Below, one piece after another: positions 1-7,992 of a DNA stretch of 10,571 bases. The position numbers were made by a program, and so were the translations under genes. The stretch covers positions 1 to 10,571 of the forward strand of contig JAFAFY010000252.1 in assembly GCA_023423235.1 (NCBI GenBank), in the 5' to 3' direction. The notes under the pieces are model-generated. The model was not told the DNA's origin, ran no database searches, and saw nothing but the letters and a program-made list of their open reading frames with translations. This DNA is from Pseudomonadota bacterium (GTDB lineage Bacteria; Pseudomonadota; Gammaproteobacteria; Xanthomonadales; Xanthomonadaceae). The stretch's first letter is position 1. Each line of letters begins with the position of its first letter.

Positions 1-1
1 C

Positions 2-427
2 GAACTGGAGCTGGAATTCAACCCGCAGGGCACCCTGGCCGAGCGCCTGCGCGCCGGCGGCGCCGGCATCCCGGCGTTCTTCACCGCCACCGGCTATGGC
101 ACGGTCGTGGCCGAGGGCAAGGAAACCCGCGAGTTCGACGGCAAGCATTACGTGCTGGAAACCGCGCTGACCGCCGATGTCGCGCTGGTCAAGGCCTGGA
201 AGGCCGACAAGGCCGGCAACCTGGTGTTCCGCAAGACCGCGCGCAACTTCAACCCGGCCTGCGCGATGGCCGGCAAGGTCTGCGTGGCCGAGGTCGAGGA
301 ACTGGTCGAGATCGGCGCCATCGATCCCGACCAGGTGCACCTGCCCGGTATCTACGTCGACCGCATCGTCGTCAATGCGACGCCCGAGAAACGCATCGAA
401 CAGCGCACCGTGCGTGCCGAAAGGTGA
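2..427 (+). CDS. scoA: 3-oxoacid CoA-transferase subunit A, 3' part (5' end outside window)
   Basis: Alpha subunit of a succinyl-CoA:3-oxoacid CoA-transferase, which moves CoA from succinyl-CoA to acetoacetate to give acetoacetyl-CoA and succinate in the cytoplasm. The frame is open from base 2 with no start, so the N-terminus lies upstream; 141 residues are visible, against roughly 230-240 for the family. Seen directly: a glycine-rich segment ending in GIPAFFT, then TGYGT, and a C-terminal part with NFNPACAMAG and HLPGIYVDRI, all typical of subunit A. The complete subunit B follows on the same strand after 146 bp, which supports the call. In Xanthomonas the same pair has been named lpsI/lpsJ because it lies next to LPS genes. 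The catalytic glutamate is in subunit B, not here. Confidence in family is high; the physiological substrate is inferred. Confidence 0.93.
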   Translation, partial: ELELEFNPQGTLAERLRAGGAGIPAFFTATGYGTVVAEGKETREFDGKHYVLETALTADVALVKAWKADKAGNLVFRKTARNFNPACAMAGKVCVAEVEELVEIGAIDPDQVHLPGIYVDRIVVNATPEKRIEQRTVRAER

Positions 428-440
428 GCGGTCGCGACTT

Positions 441-462
441 GCCGATGTCTTCCGGCATCGGC
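441..462 (+). repeat. Hairpin 1 between scoA and scoB
   Basis: Perfect 7-bp inverted repeat: arms GCCGATG (441-447) and CATCGGC (456-462) with an 8-nt loop. It begins 13 nt after the scoA stop. No T-tract follows, so it is not a classical intrinsic terminator. It may act as an RNA-stability or attenuation element, but that is inference. Confidence 0.4.
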
Positions 463-475
463 AGTGAACGTGAAC

Positions 476-497
476 GCCCGGCCAAGGAGGGCCGGGC
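476..497 (+). repeat. Hairpin 2 between scoA and scoB
   Basis: Perfect 8-bp all-GC inverted repeat: arms GCCCGGCC (476-483) and GGCCGGGC (490-497) around the 6-nt loop AAGGAG. It lies 13 bp after hairpin 1 and 76 bp before the scoB start. The loop resembles a Shine-Dalgarno core, but no start codon follows at a useful distance. There is no T-tract. It could partly terminate or stabilise the scoA transcript. Confidence 0.45.
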
Positions 498-562
498 AGG
501 GTGATCCGAAGCGACTTTGTCGCGCCATGGATGGCAGCCGTACCCCTGACAACATCATGATC

Positions 563-566
563 GGAG
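563..566 (+). promoter_or_regulatory. Shine-Dalgarno of scoB
   Basis: GGAG with 7 nt to the ATG at 574. This fixes the scoB start and shows that the gene has its own ribosome entry despite the long gap after scoA. Confidence 0.7.
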
Positions 567-573
567 AATAGAG

Positions 574-1206
574 ATGCCCTGGACCCGCGACGAAATGGCG
601 CAGCGCGCCGCGCGCGAACTCACCGATGGCGCCTATGTGAACCTCGGCATCGGCCTGCCGACCCTGGTCGCCAACCACATTCCCGACGGCGTCGACGTCT
701 GGCTGCAGTCCGAGAACGGCCTGCTCGGCATCGGCCCATTCCCGACTGAAAGCGAAGTTGACGCCGATCTGATCAACGCCGGCAAGCAGACCGTCACCGC
801 CCGTCCCGGCGCCAGTTATTTCGGCAGCCACGACTCGTTCGCGATGATTCGCGGCGGCCACATCGACCTGGCGATCCTCGGCGCGATGCAGGTCACCGAC
901 AAGGGCGACCTGGCGAACTGGATGGTGCCCGGCAAGATGGTCAAGGGCATGGGTGGCGCGATGGACCTGGTGGCCGGCGTCAAGCGCGTGGTCGTGCTGA
1001 TGGAGCACCTGGCCCGCGACGAGACCCACAAGATCCTGCCCGAGTGCACACTGCCACTGACCGGCGTCGGCGTGGTCGACCGGATCATCACCGACCTGGC
1101 CGTGTTCGACGTGACGCCGGATGGATTGGTGCTGGTGGAGGCTGCCGATGGCGTGGAGATCGACGCGTTGAAGGCCAAGACCGGAGTTCCATTCGCGGCC
1201 GGATGA
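574..1206 (+). CDS. scoB: 3-oxoacid CoA-transferase subunit B
   Basis: Catalytic beta subunit of the succinyl-CoA:acetoacetate CoA-transferase; it works as a heteromer with the product of the upstream gene. The 210-residue length is normal for the family. Seen directly: N-terminal GAYVNLGIGLPT (19-30), the motif QSENG (45-49) whose Glu47 matches the glutamate that forms the glutamyl-CoA thioester in this family, then NAGKQTVT, a GGHIDLAILGAMQV segment, ANWMVPGK and a C-terminal LPLTG..VVDRIITDLAVF block. The ATG at 574 has a GGAG 7 nt upstream. It converges with the glycan gene on the other strand, with only 30 bp between the stops. It could also accept other 3-oxoacids; the sequence cannot separate these. 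No truncation or frameshift seen. Confidence 0.95.
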   Translation: MPWTRDEMAQRAARELTDGAYVNLGIGLPTLVANHIPDGVDVWLQSENGLLGIGPFPTESEVDADLINAGKQTVTARPGASYFGSHDSFAMIRGGHIDLAILGAMQVTDKGDLANWMVPGKMVKGMGGAMDLVAGVKRVVVLMEHLARDETHKILPECTLPLTGVGVVDRIITDLAVFDVTPDGLVLVEAADGVEIDALKAKTGVPFAAG

Positions 1207-1236
1207 GCGAAAGGCAGTGCAGCCCAAAGGCGCCGG

Positions 1237-3309
1237 TCAGTACCGCCTGGCGTAGCGGTACGGCGTTCCTGTAGGTAACGGAGGCAGTCCCAATACCGCG
1301 GCGACATCAGCGACGCCGTATCCGCCGGATGCCGCCGTGATCCCGAACAGACGTTCGACTGCATGCGCCAGTGTGCCATCCAGCTGACCCGCCTCGGTCT
1401 CGAACGCCTCGGTCGAAAGGTGCGCGTCGAGTACGGGGCGAAGCGCCTCCAGTCTTGCCCACAGCATGGTCCCGGCAGCGAAACGCGCGGATTCGGCATT
1501 GAACGGCCCCACGCCGCACCGCCTCACCAGAAACTCGATCGCCGCTTCGTTCGCCCCGTAGAAGTAGTCCAGGGGCTGCAGATGCCCCTCCGGCGCGACG
1601 ATGCCCAGCGCCGGATTCTGCGCAAAGGCATCGAGGATGCGGGCGCCACGGTCCTCGCCGAGCAGGCCCGCAAGCATTTCGCCCCGCCAGCGATCACCAT
1701 CGCTGCGATGTGTCGACTTCTTGGTATGCAGCTTCAGCACAACCTCCACGCCCGCATCCAGCAGCGGCCCCGCCACCTGCAGAAACGGCAGGATGTCGCG
1801 CCCCCGGTTCTCGAAGACATGCAGCTCGTGTTCGAACACCGCGGAACCGAGGCGCGCACGTACGGCTGCGGCGTGTTGTGGTGCGGTCGTCACCACCAGC
1901 CGCCAAGCCAGGCCACTTGACTGTAGCGCGTCGAGGATTTCGTCGAACACGTCCAGGTACCACACATGGACGACGGCGCAGGGGCGCGTGTCCTTCGCGG
2001 GCGCCGCGGTCAGCGCCTGCCGGGTCGCATCCAGCCACGCGTGCCCCAGGCGCTGGTCTGGCTCCAACACGGCGCCTTCGGCCCACTCGTTCCAGGCGTT
2101 GATGAAGACCAGGCGCTGGGAGGCGGGGACGCCGTCGAGCCGGGTATGCAGGATGTGGCGCAGCCAGTCACGGTAGCCGCGCGGCGAGGCATGCTGGTAG
2201 CTGCGGCCGCGCCCGGGACGCCGCGGTTCGTTGTCCCAGCCGGGATTGATGCCCGGATATAGCGGGTAGTCGGGCAGGGCGCGCGATGCCGCGTCGCGGG
2301 CGAGTTCGCGCCAGTCCAGGACGTCGCCCGCATAGTCGGGATTGATCAGGATCTGGCGTGCGGCGATCGAAGGCGGCGTGCGCATGTTCGGGGGGAATTC
2401 GACGGCGGCATCGAAACCGATATCGGCGGGAAGCGGACGCTCGAAACCCTGCACGTAGGCCAACTGGATTTCGCCGATGCCGTGTTCGCGGCACCAGTTG
2501 CGCCAACGCTGTGCCGTCGCCCTGGCATCCGGCAGCAGACCGGGCCGATAGACCAGCAGCAACGGTTTTCCTTCGACGCGCAGGTAGCGCGGATCACGCA
2601 GGTAAGCGGCGACATGCGCGATGAAGGCGAGGTCATCCTCGGCGCTGTGCGACTGGTCGATCAGGATGTCGTTGCCGCGGCCGTCCCAGTGCCGCGCCCA
2701 TTTCTCGTTGGCCCAGCACAGGCACAGCGGCATGGCGATCGTTGGGTCGTCGAGCCAGTTGCGCAGTGGCGTTTCCAGCAACGTCCTGCCGCCGAACCAG
2801 TAGAAGTAGCTGCAGAATGCGCCGATGCCGTACTCGCGGGCCAATGCGGCCTGCTGGCGCATGACGCCGGCGTCACGCAGGTCGTAGAAGCCGAGATCCG
2901 CCGGAAGTCGCGGCTGCGCATGCCCTTCGAACTGTGGTAGTGCACGCGTGACATTACGCCATTCGGTGAAACCAGCGCCCCACCAGGCATCGTTCTCGGG
3001 GATGGGGTGGAACTGCGGCAGGTAGAACGCGATCAATGTCGCGGGCATCGGCGAAGGCAGCGCAGCGGCGCGTCTGGGCACATGGCCGATCGCGGGCGCA
3101 TCGGCGCGGCTGCGCAGGCGATATTCACGATGCCCGCCTGCATCCGTTTGTCCGCGAGGCGGGGGCGGCACCAGATGCGCGTGGCGATCGAGAAAGCGCG
3201 CACGCAGGCGGTCGCGCGTTGCGGTCGACATGGGCACGGCGCGGAAACCGAACCGCAGCAGATGGAACAGGGCGGTACGCCAGCGCGCGTGGGGAGGCCG
3301 AGTCGTCAT
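1237..3309 (-). CDS. GH99-like WbsX / RgpF-domain polysaccharide biosynthesis protein
   Basis: Large two-domain protein (690 aa) of the kind found in LPS O-antigen and rhamnan clusters. Residues 1-90 are a basic, poorly conserved leader. The WbsX/GH99-like domain spans about 91-435: LIAFYLPQFHPIPENDAWWGAG-type start, FTEWRNV, WANEKWARHWDG, and NAWNEWAEG (404-412), in which Glu408 and Glu411 sit like the catalytic Glu pair of GH99 endomannosidases. The RgpF-like domain spans about 443-670: VVHVWYLDVFDEI, ENRGRDILPFL (500-510), KLHTKKSTH and AGTMLWARLEAL. The open frame continues upstream through alkB on the opposite strand, but homology starts only after this ATG, so I start at 3309; its Shine-Dalgarno is weak. 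It is probably cytoplasmic or peripheral, acting on a surface glycan. The exact reaction is unknown, and WbsX proteins may be glycosyltransferases or hydrolases. Divergent from alkB. Confidence 0.85.
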   Translation of the reverse strand: MTTRPPHARWRTALFHLLRFGFRAVPMSTATRDRLRARFLDRHAHLVPPPPRGQTDAGGHREYRLRSRADAPAIGHVPRRAAALPSPMPATLIAFYLPQFHPIPENDAWWGAGFTEWRNVTRALPQFEGHAQPRLPADLGFYDLRDAGVMRQQAALAREYGIGAFCSYFYWFGGRTLLETPLRNWLDDPTIAMPLCLCWANEKWARHWDGRGNDILIDQSHSAEDDLAFIAHVAAYLRDPRYLRVEGKPLLLVYRPGLLPDARATAQRWRNWCREHGIGEIQLAYVQGFERPLPADIGFDAAVEFPPNMRTPPSIAARQILINPDYAGDVLDWRELARDAASRALPDYPLYPGINPGWDNEPRRPGRGRSYQHASPRGYRDWLRHILHTRLDGVPASQRLVFINAWNEWAEGAVLEPDQRLGHAWLDATRQALTAAPAKDTRPCAVVHVWYLDVFDEILDALQSSGLAWRLVVTTAPQHAAAVRARLGSAVFEHELHVFENRGRDILPFLQVAGPLLDAGVEVVLKLHTKKSTHRSDGDRWRGEMLAGLLGEDRGARILDAFAQNPALGIVAPEGHLQPLDYFYGANEAAIEFLVRRCGVGPFNAESARFAAGTMLWARLEALRPVLDAHLSTEAFETEAGQLDGTLAHAVERLFGITAASGGYGVADVAAVLGLPPLPTGTPYRYARRY
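1240..1261. repeat. Inverted repeat at the scoB / wbsX-like convergence
   Basis: Perfect 7-bp arms GTACCGC (1240-1246) and GCGGTAC (1255-1261) with an 8-nt loop, starting 34 bp after the scoB stop and overlapping the last codons of the minus-strand gene. There is no T-tract on either side. It may help 3'-end formation of the scoB transcript, but could equally be chance within coding sequence. Confidence 0.25.
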
Positions 3310-3364
3310 CCCGTCATGATCCCAGATTCGGCCATGCGCCTGCACCGACGTCTGATCCAACCCG

Positions 3365-3383
3365 CGCGGCTGACCCAGCCGCG
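3365..3383. promoter_or_regulatory. Perfect dyad in the alkB / wbsX-like divergent region
   Basis: 8-bp perfect arms CGCGGCTG (3365-3372) and CAGCCGCG (3376-3383) with a 3-nt centre, in the 93-bp region between two divergent start codons and ending 19 bp before the alkB ATG. It could be an operator or a hairpin in the alkB leader. I cannot place convincing -35/-10 boxes around it, so the role is inferred. Confidence 0.35.
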
Positions 3384-3402
3384 GCGTGATAGCGTGCCTG
3401 TG

Positions 3403-4029
3403 ATGTCGAAGGTGATCCACCTGCCGCTGCCCGATGCGCTGCTGGACTGGTATCCCGGCTGGCTTGCGCCGGGCGATGCCGAGGTCCTGTTCACGGCGCT
3501 GCTCGATGCGCTTCCCTGGTCCTGTCACCACCTGCGCATCTTCGGCCGCATTGTCGCGGCGCCGCGCCTGAGCTGCTGGATCGGCGATCCGGGCACGGCG
3601 TATGCCTATTCGGGTACGCGCTTCGAGCCGCATCCCTGGCCTGGGGCGCTGCTGCCGGTACGTGATGCGGCCAGCCGGGTTGCGGGGGCGCAGTTCAACA
3701 GCGTGCTGGCCAACCTGTATCGCGATGGCCGCGATGGCATGGGCTGGCACAGCGATGACGAGCGCGAGCTGGGGCCGGAGCCGGTGATCGCCTCCGTGAG
3801 CCTGGGTGCTACGCGGCGGTTCTCGTTCCGGCACCGGACGCAGGCCAGGGTCGGGCTGACCCTGCCGCTGCCGGCCGGCAGCCTGCTGCTGATGCGTGGT
3901 ACGACCCAGCAGCACTACCGCCACGCGCTGCCGAAAACGGCGCGGCCGGCGGGGCCGCGGATCAATCTGACGTTCCGCCGGATCCTGGTAGACGGGGCGG
4001 ACGGACGGGCCGCAATGCGATCACCCTGA
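3403..4029 (+). CDS. alkB: AlkB-type 2-oxoglutarate/Fe(II) DNA dealkylation dioxygenase
   Basis: Predicted direct-reversal repair enzyme that oxidatively removes methyl groups such as 1-methyladenine and 3-methylcytosine from DNA or RNA, using Fe(II), O2 and 2-oxoglutarate. Seen directly in 208 residues: FNSVLANLYRDG (98-109), the iron-binding HxD motif WHSDDE with His116 and Asp118, the third ligand His174 in HYRHALPKT, and PRINLTFR with Arg186 and Arg192. These two are six apart, as are the 2-oxoglutarate-binding Arg204 and Arg210 of E. coli AlkB. The FNS..NLYR layout is closer to the AlkB2/ALKBH2 type than to E. coli AlkB. The ATG at 3403 is chosen because homology begins there; in-frame GTGs at 3394 and 3400 are possible alternatives, and the frame stays open far upstream without similarity. 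No Ada gene or Ada-like box was recognised. Appears single-gene. Confidence 0.92.
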   Translation: MSKVIHLPLPDALLDWYPGWLAPGDAEVLFTALLDALPWSCHHLRIFGRIVAAPRLSCWIGDPGTAYAYSGTRFEPHPWPGALLPVRDAASRVAGAQFNSVLANLYRDGRDGMGWHSDDERELGPEPVIASVSLGATRRFSFRHRTQARVGLTLPLPAGSLLLMRGTTQQHYRHALPKTARPAGPRINLTFRRILVDGADGRAAMRSP

Positions 4030-4180
4030 CGGCAAGCCTGGACGCACGCGAAGTGTCCTGCCGGCTACGCGCCATGCAGGGCAAGGGGCGCATGGGCGAT
4101 GCGCGTCGCAGGCGCCTGTGCAATGGACGCTGCGACGGCGCGGCGGCGGTGTTCCGATCCCGGTTTGCCGGAAGCAGCGC

Positions 4181-4876
4181 TCAGCGCGTGCGCGCGCCTG
4201 GATGCGAAGTCGCCTCGTGCGCGTTGCCGGTGACCAGGGCCCAGCCGACGACCTGCTGGCTGATCGCGCCGAGCGCGGTGTCGAAGGCCTGGGCGACGGC
4301 GGCGACGTCGGTGCTGGTGGCGGGCTCGCTGACCAGGAAGGTGTGCGCGCCGGCCACGGTCTGGTCGATGTTGTGCACCAGCTTGATGTTGGCCTCGATG
4401 ACCGCCGACGGCAGCAGGTTGCCGGCGTAGTCGGCCTCGAAGCGGCGCAGGTCGATGACCAGCTTGTAGTCGGCGGTGATGCCGGCACCCTGGCGGGCGA
4501 CGGCGGCGATCCTGTCGGAATCCTCGAACATGCGCAGCACACTGTCGTGCAGCATTTCGGTCGGGGTCTTGGCCCAGGTCGCGCCGCGATAGACCTGCAG
4601 TTCGCCCGGGGTCGGCCGCACCGCGATGCGGAAGCTGTCGGTCATGCGCGCGGCGGTCGGCGGGCTCAGGGTCAGCTGCCAGTCGGCGCGTGGCCAGGCC
4701 GGGTCGGGCGCGGGACGCGGATCGGGGGCGTAGATGGTGGAGCGTTCGCGGTCGCCGCCACCGCCGCCCAGCAGCGAGGCGCAGCCGGACAACGCCAGCA
4801 CCAGTGCGAGCAATGCGCAGTGCGCGAGACGGTGCGGGAGGCCCGTGCCGAAGCGGGAAGGACGGAGGCTGATCAT
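4181..4876 (-). CDS. ABC-type transport auxiliary lipoprotein (PqiC/MlaX-like) of the Mce operon
   Basis: Last gene of the Mce lipid-transport operon, 231 aa. It has a lipoprotein signal peptide: basic N-terminus, hydrophobic stretch at 20-29 (CALLALVLAL), and lipobox L29-S30-G31-C32, so Cys32 is the predicted lipidated residue. Ala at +2 fits outer-membrane sorting. After a glycine-rich linker come WQLTLSPPTAARMTDSFRI, the VYRGATWAKTP segment and DYKLVIDLRRFEAD, typical of the ABC_trans_aux family that also holds PqiC. The ATG overlaps the stop of the MCE gene by 4 bp (ATGA), with AAGGAG 11 nt upstream, which implies translational coupling. Its likely job is to receive or anchor the periplasmic MCE assembly at the outer membrane. 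The 151 bp that follow, up to alkB, hold no gene that I can support. Confidence 0.88.
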   Translation of the reverse strand: MISLRPSRFGTGLPHRLAHCALLALVLALSGCASLLGGGGGDRERSTIYAPDPRPAPDPAWPRADWQLTLSPPTAARMTDSFRIAVRPTPGELQVYRGATWAKTPTEMLHDSVLRMFEDSDRIAAVARQGAGITADYKLVIDLRRFEADYAGNLLPSAVIEANIKLVHNIDQTVAGAHTFLVSEPATSTDVAAVAQAFDTALGAISQQVVGWALVTGNAHEATSHPGARTR

Positions 4877-5799
4877 TCCGGGTCGAACTCCTTCGGAGCG
4901 TCGCGGCCAAGCAGGTAGCGCGCGGGATTGGCGTCGAGGCGGTCGCTGATGCGGCGCAGGTCGCGCACCAGCGAGCGCAGTTCGCCCAGCGTGGGGCCGA
5001 GCTGCGAGAGGCCGTCGTTGGCGAAGCTGCTGATCGCCGCGCGGTTCTCGTTGAGGATGGTGTCGGCGCCGCCGGCCGCCGAGTCCAGGCGGGTGAGGGT
5101 GCTTTCCAGCCGCGCGACGAGATTGGGCAGCTTCTGCACCAGTTCGCGGTCGAAGTTGCTCATCGCGCGGTTGGTGGTGGTCAGAGTCTGTTCGAGCTGC
5201 TCGCTGGCGCGGCGGGCGTTGACGATCATCGCGCCGAGGTCCTCGCGCTGGTTGGCGACCGCGCCGGTCATGCCTTCGATGTTCTCCAGCGTCGCCGCGA
5301 TCCGCGCCACGTTCTGCTCGCTGAGCACCTGGTCCAGGCGCTCGACCAGGCGGTTTGCGGTATCGGCGATGTTCTGCAGCGCCGAGGCCTCGGTCTGGAT
5401 CACCGGCACCCGGTCGCCGTCGGGCGAGGCCAGCGCGGGCGCGTCGGGCGATCCGCCGGTGAGCTGGATGATCGGAGAGCCTGTCAGGCCGGTCATCGAC
5501 AGCCGCGCGCGGGTATCGGTCTTGACCGGCGCATTGGCCTGGATGCGCAGCCGGGCGATGACCTGGCGCGGGTCTTCCGGCGCCAGCATCAGGTTGTCGA
5601 CGGTGCCCACCGCAATGCCGTTGTACTGCACGCTGCTGCCTTCGCTCAGGCCGGTGACCGGCTCGCGGAAGATCACGTCGAACTCGTTCCAGCTGCGGTC
5701 CGAGGAATACTTGGCCGCCCATAGCGCAAAACCCAGCAGCGCCAGGCTCACGACGATCGTGAACGCACCGATGAGGACGTAGTTGGCTCTGGTTTCCAT
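4873..5799 (-). CDS. MCE-domain lipid-transport protein (MlaD family)
   Basis: Substrate-channel subunit of a Mce/Mla-type lipid transporter, 308 aa. One N-terminal membrane anchor (about residues 8-28, VLIGAFTIVVSLALLGFALW) is followed by one MCE domain (about 37-117: FDVIFREPVTGLSEGSSV, YNGIAVGTV, MTGLTGSPIIQLTGG), then a long helical, Gln/Asn/Arg-rich region (about 135-290) likely to form a coiled periplasmic tube or needle. This is longer than E. coli MlaD (about 180 aa) and resembles the single-MCE proteins that reach across the periplasm. The ATG at 5799 lies 1 nt after the stop of the ATPase gene, with GGGAG 9 nt upstream (5809-5813). A frame 11 codons longer exists but would overlap the ATPase end. 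It hexamerises in known relatives; here that is inferred. Confidence 0.93.
   Translation of the reverse strand: METRANYVLIGAFTIVVSLALLGFALWAAKYSSDRSWNEFDVIFREPVTGLSEGSSVQYNGIAVGTVDNLMLAPEDPRQVIARLRIQANAPVKTDTRARLSMTGLTGSPIIQLTGGSPDAPALASPDGDRVPVIQTEASALQNIADTANRLVERLDQVLSEQNVARIAATLENIEGMTGAVANQREDLGAMIVNARRASEQLEQTLTTTNRAMSNFDRELVQKLPNLVARLESTLTRLDSAAGGADTILNENRAAISSFANDGLSQLGPTLGELRSLVRDLRRISDRLDANPARYLLGRDAPKEFDPE
4888..4893 (-). promoter_or_regulatory. Shine-Dalgarno of the auxiliary lipoprotein gene
   Basis: AAGGAG on the minus strand, inside the end of the MCE gene and 11 nt before the ATG at 4876. It supports the short start that overlaps the MCE stop. Confidence 0.6.
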
Positions 5800-5800
5800 C

Positions 5801-6681
<881 letters not shown>

Positions 6682-6694
<13 letters not shown>

Positions 6695-6709
6695 AAATCA
6701 CCAATCACG
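6682..6709. repeat. Heptad tandem repeat array B (4 x 7 bp, AATCAC[C/A/G])
   Basis: Four direct 7-bp units AATCACC, AATCACA, AATCACC, AATCACG. On the minus strand the unit reads GTGATTG, similar to the GGGATTC of array A, so the two arrays form a loosely inverted pair. The array fills most of the permease-ATPase gap and contains the GTG used as the longest ATPase start. It is AT-richer than the surrounding DNA. Confidence 0.8.
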
Positions 6710-6728
6710 ATCTTTGCCACTCACGTCG

Positions 6729-7844
6729 TCACCACCCCATGTGCATGAACCAGATCGCCGCGAACGCGTCGATCACGATCACCAGCGAGATCGCCTGCAC
6801 CACCGAGGAGGTGGTGCGCTCGCCGACCGACTGTGCGGTGCCCTTGACCTGCAGACCTTCCAGGCAGCCGATCAGGCCGATGACCATCGCGAAGATCGGT
6901 GCCTTGGACATGCCGACCAGGAAATGCCGCAGCTCCATCTGCTCGTGCATCCGCGCCAGATAGGCCTGCGGCGGGATGTCGAGGCTGAAGGCGCCCACCG
7001 ACAGGCCGCCGGTCAGGCCGGCGATCATCGCCACGAACGTCAGCAGCGGCAGCATCAGCAGCAGTGCGACGATGCGCGGGATCACCAGCAGTTCCACCGG
7101 GTCCAGGCCCAGGGTGCGGATCGCGTCGACCTCCTCGCGGCTGACCATCGCGCCGATCTGCGCGGTGAACGCGCTGGCCGTGCGGCCGGCGAGCAGGATC
7201 GCGGTCAGCAGCACGCCGAACTCGCGCAGGAACGCGATCGACACCAGCTCGACCACGAAGATGGTCGCGCCGAAATCGGCCAGGATCGTCGAGCCGAGGA
7301 AGGCAATCACCGCGCCGACCAGGAACGACAGCAGCGCCACCAGCGGCACCGCGTCCAGGCCGACCTGCTCCATGTGGTGCACGGTCGCGGTCAGGCGGAA
7401 GCGTCGCGGCGCCACCACCAGACGCGCCAGCTTGAGCAGCGTCTCGCCGAGGAAGCCGACCAGGGTGACGACCTCGCGGGCGTTGTTGTGCATCGCAAGG
7501 CCCAGCCGTCCGAGCGCCGCAGCCACGCCGTACTCGCGCTTGCGCCTGGGGCGGTCGTCGCCGACGTCCTCGATCGCCGCCACCAGGCTGCGGTGATCGT
7601 CGCGGAAACGGAAGCCGGCGAAGTCCAGATCATGGCGCTCGGCAAAGCGCAGCAACTCCAGCACGCCGAGCGAATCGAGCCGGTCGATGCTGGAGGCATC
7701 GACATGTTGCACCTCGGCCGGCTGTCCCTGCAGCACCCGCTCGATATCGTCCGAGTGCGCCAGCGTCCAATCGCCATGCAACTGCAGCGTGCCGGTTCCG
7801 GCATCGACCTCGGCGCTGGGCAGGGCATGGGGCGGGACGGTCAT
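6729..7844 (-). CDS. Lipid-transport ABC permease with N-terminal STAS domain (MlaE-like)
   Basis: First gene of the Mce-type operon, 371 aa. Residues about 8-95 form a STAS domain (LQLHGDWTLAHSDDI, then IDRLDSLGVLELLRFAE), related to MlaB; Ser58 in DSLG is at the position of the conserved Ser/Thr of STAS proteins. Residues about 110-371 are the MlaE permease with several membrane helices and the family hallmark LREFGVLLTAILLAGRTASA (207-226) followed by FTAQIGAM, then EEVDAIRTLGLDP, the likely coupling helix contacting the ATPase. E. coli encodes MlaB and MlaE separately, so the fusion gives one STAS domain per permease. The ATG at 7844 starts just before the STAS homology; longer in-frame starts run into non-homologous intergenic sequence. 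No strong Shine-Dalgarno is visible. Divergent from the ThrE-type exporter with 148 bp between, where the operon promoter should lie. Confidence 0.93.
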   Translation of the reverse strand: MTVPPHALPSAEVDAGTGTLQLHGDWTLAHSDDIERVLQGQPAEVQHVDASSIDRLDSLGVLELLRFAERHDLDFAGFRFRDDHRSLVAAIEDVGDDRPRRKREYGVAAALGRLGLAMHNNAREVVTLVGFLGETLLKLARLVVAPRRFRLTATVHHMEQVGLDAVPLVALLSFLVGAVIAFLGSTILADFGATIFVVELVSIAFLREFGVLLTAILLAGRTASAFTAQIGAMVSREEVDAIRTLGLDPVELLVIPRIVALLLMLPLLTFVAMIAGLTGGLSVGAFSLDIPPQAYLARMHEQMELRHFLVGMSKAPIFAMVIGLIGCLEGLQVKGTAQSVGERTTSSVVQAISLVIVIDAFAAIWFMHMGW

Positions 7845-7992
7845 GCAGGCGATTGCTTGGGCAGGCAAACAGCGCAAAGGATACCGTGACCCGCCGTGAG
7901 GCCGGGCGTCACACCGGTTGCCTGAATGCGTTTGGTACTTGCCGCCGGGCGCCGCTATCGGGGCACGTCGGGCGCATGCGATCCTTGCCGCC
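7845..7992. other. Divergent intergenic region between permease and exporter
   Basis: 148 bp that should hold promoters for the Mce operon and the exporter gene. I find no sigma70-like pair I would defend. An imperfect dyad has outer arms GTGAC (7886-7890) and GTCAC (7908-7912). Confidence 0.4.

Noticed and set aside
352..1227. 291-codon minus-strand frame opposite scoAB
   Set aside because: His/Gln/Val/Asp-rich shadow of scoB; crosses the scoA-scoB gap without any signal of its own.
3007..3402. 132-codon upstream extension of the alkB frame
   Set aside because: It overlaps the N-terminal part of the glycan gene on the other strand and shows no AlkB-like sequence; AlkB homology starts just after 3403.
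3310..3924. 205-codon upstream extension of the WbsX/RgpF frame (minus strand)
   Set aside because: It is antisense to the well-supported alkB gene, rich in Gln/Arg/His, and has no WbsX similarity; the ATG at 3309 precedes the homologous part.
4030..4180. Possible terminator between alkB and the Mce operon end
   Set aside because: Only short CCGG-type stems with no T-tract are seen in this 151-bp GC-rich gap.
4181..5722. Long 513-codon minus-strand frame joining an out-of-frame reading of the MCE gene to the lipoprotein
   Set aside because: Only its last 231 codons make sense; the earlier part overprints the MCE gene, and a lipoprotein signal starts at 4876.
7886..7912. Imperfect dyad GTGAC...GTCAC between permease and exporter genes
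   Set aside because: Only the outer five bases pair cleanly and no promoter can be placed beside it, so I do not call it an operator.
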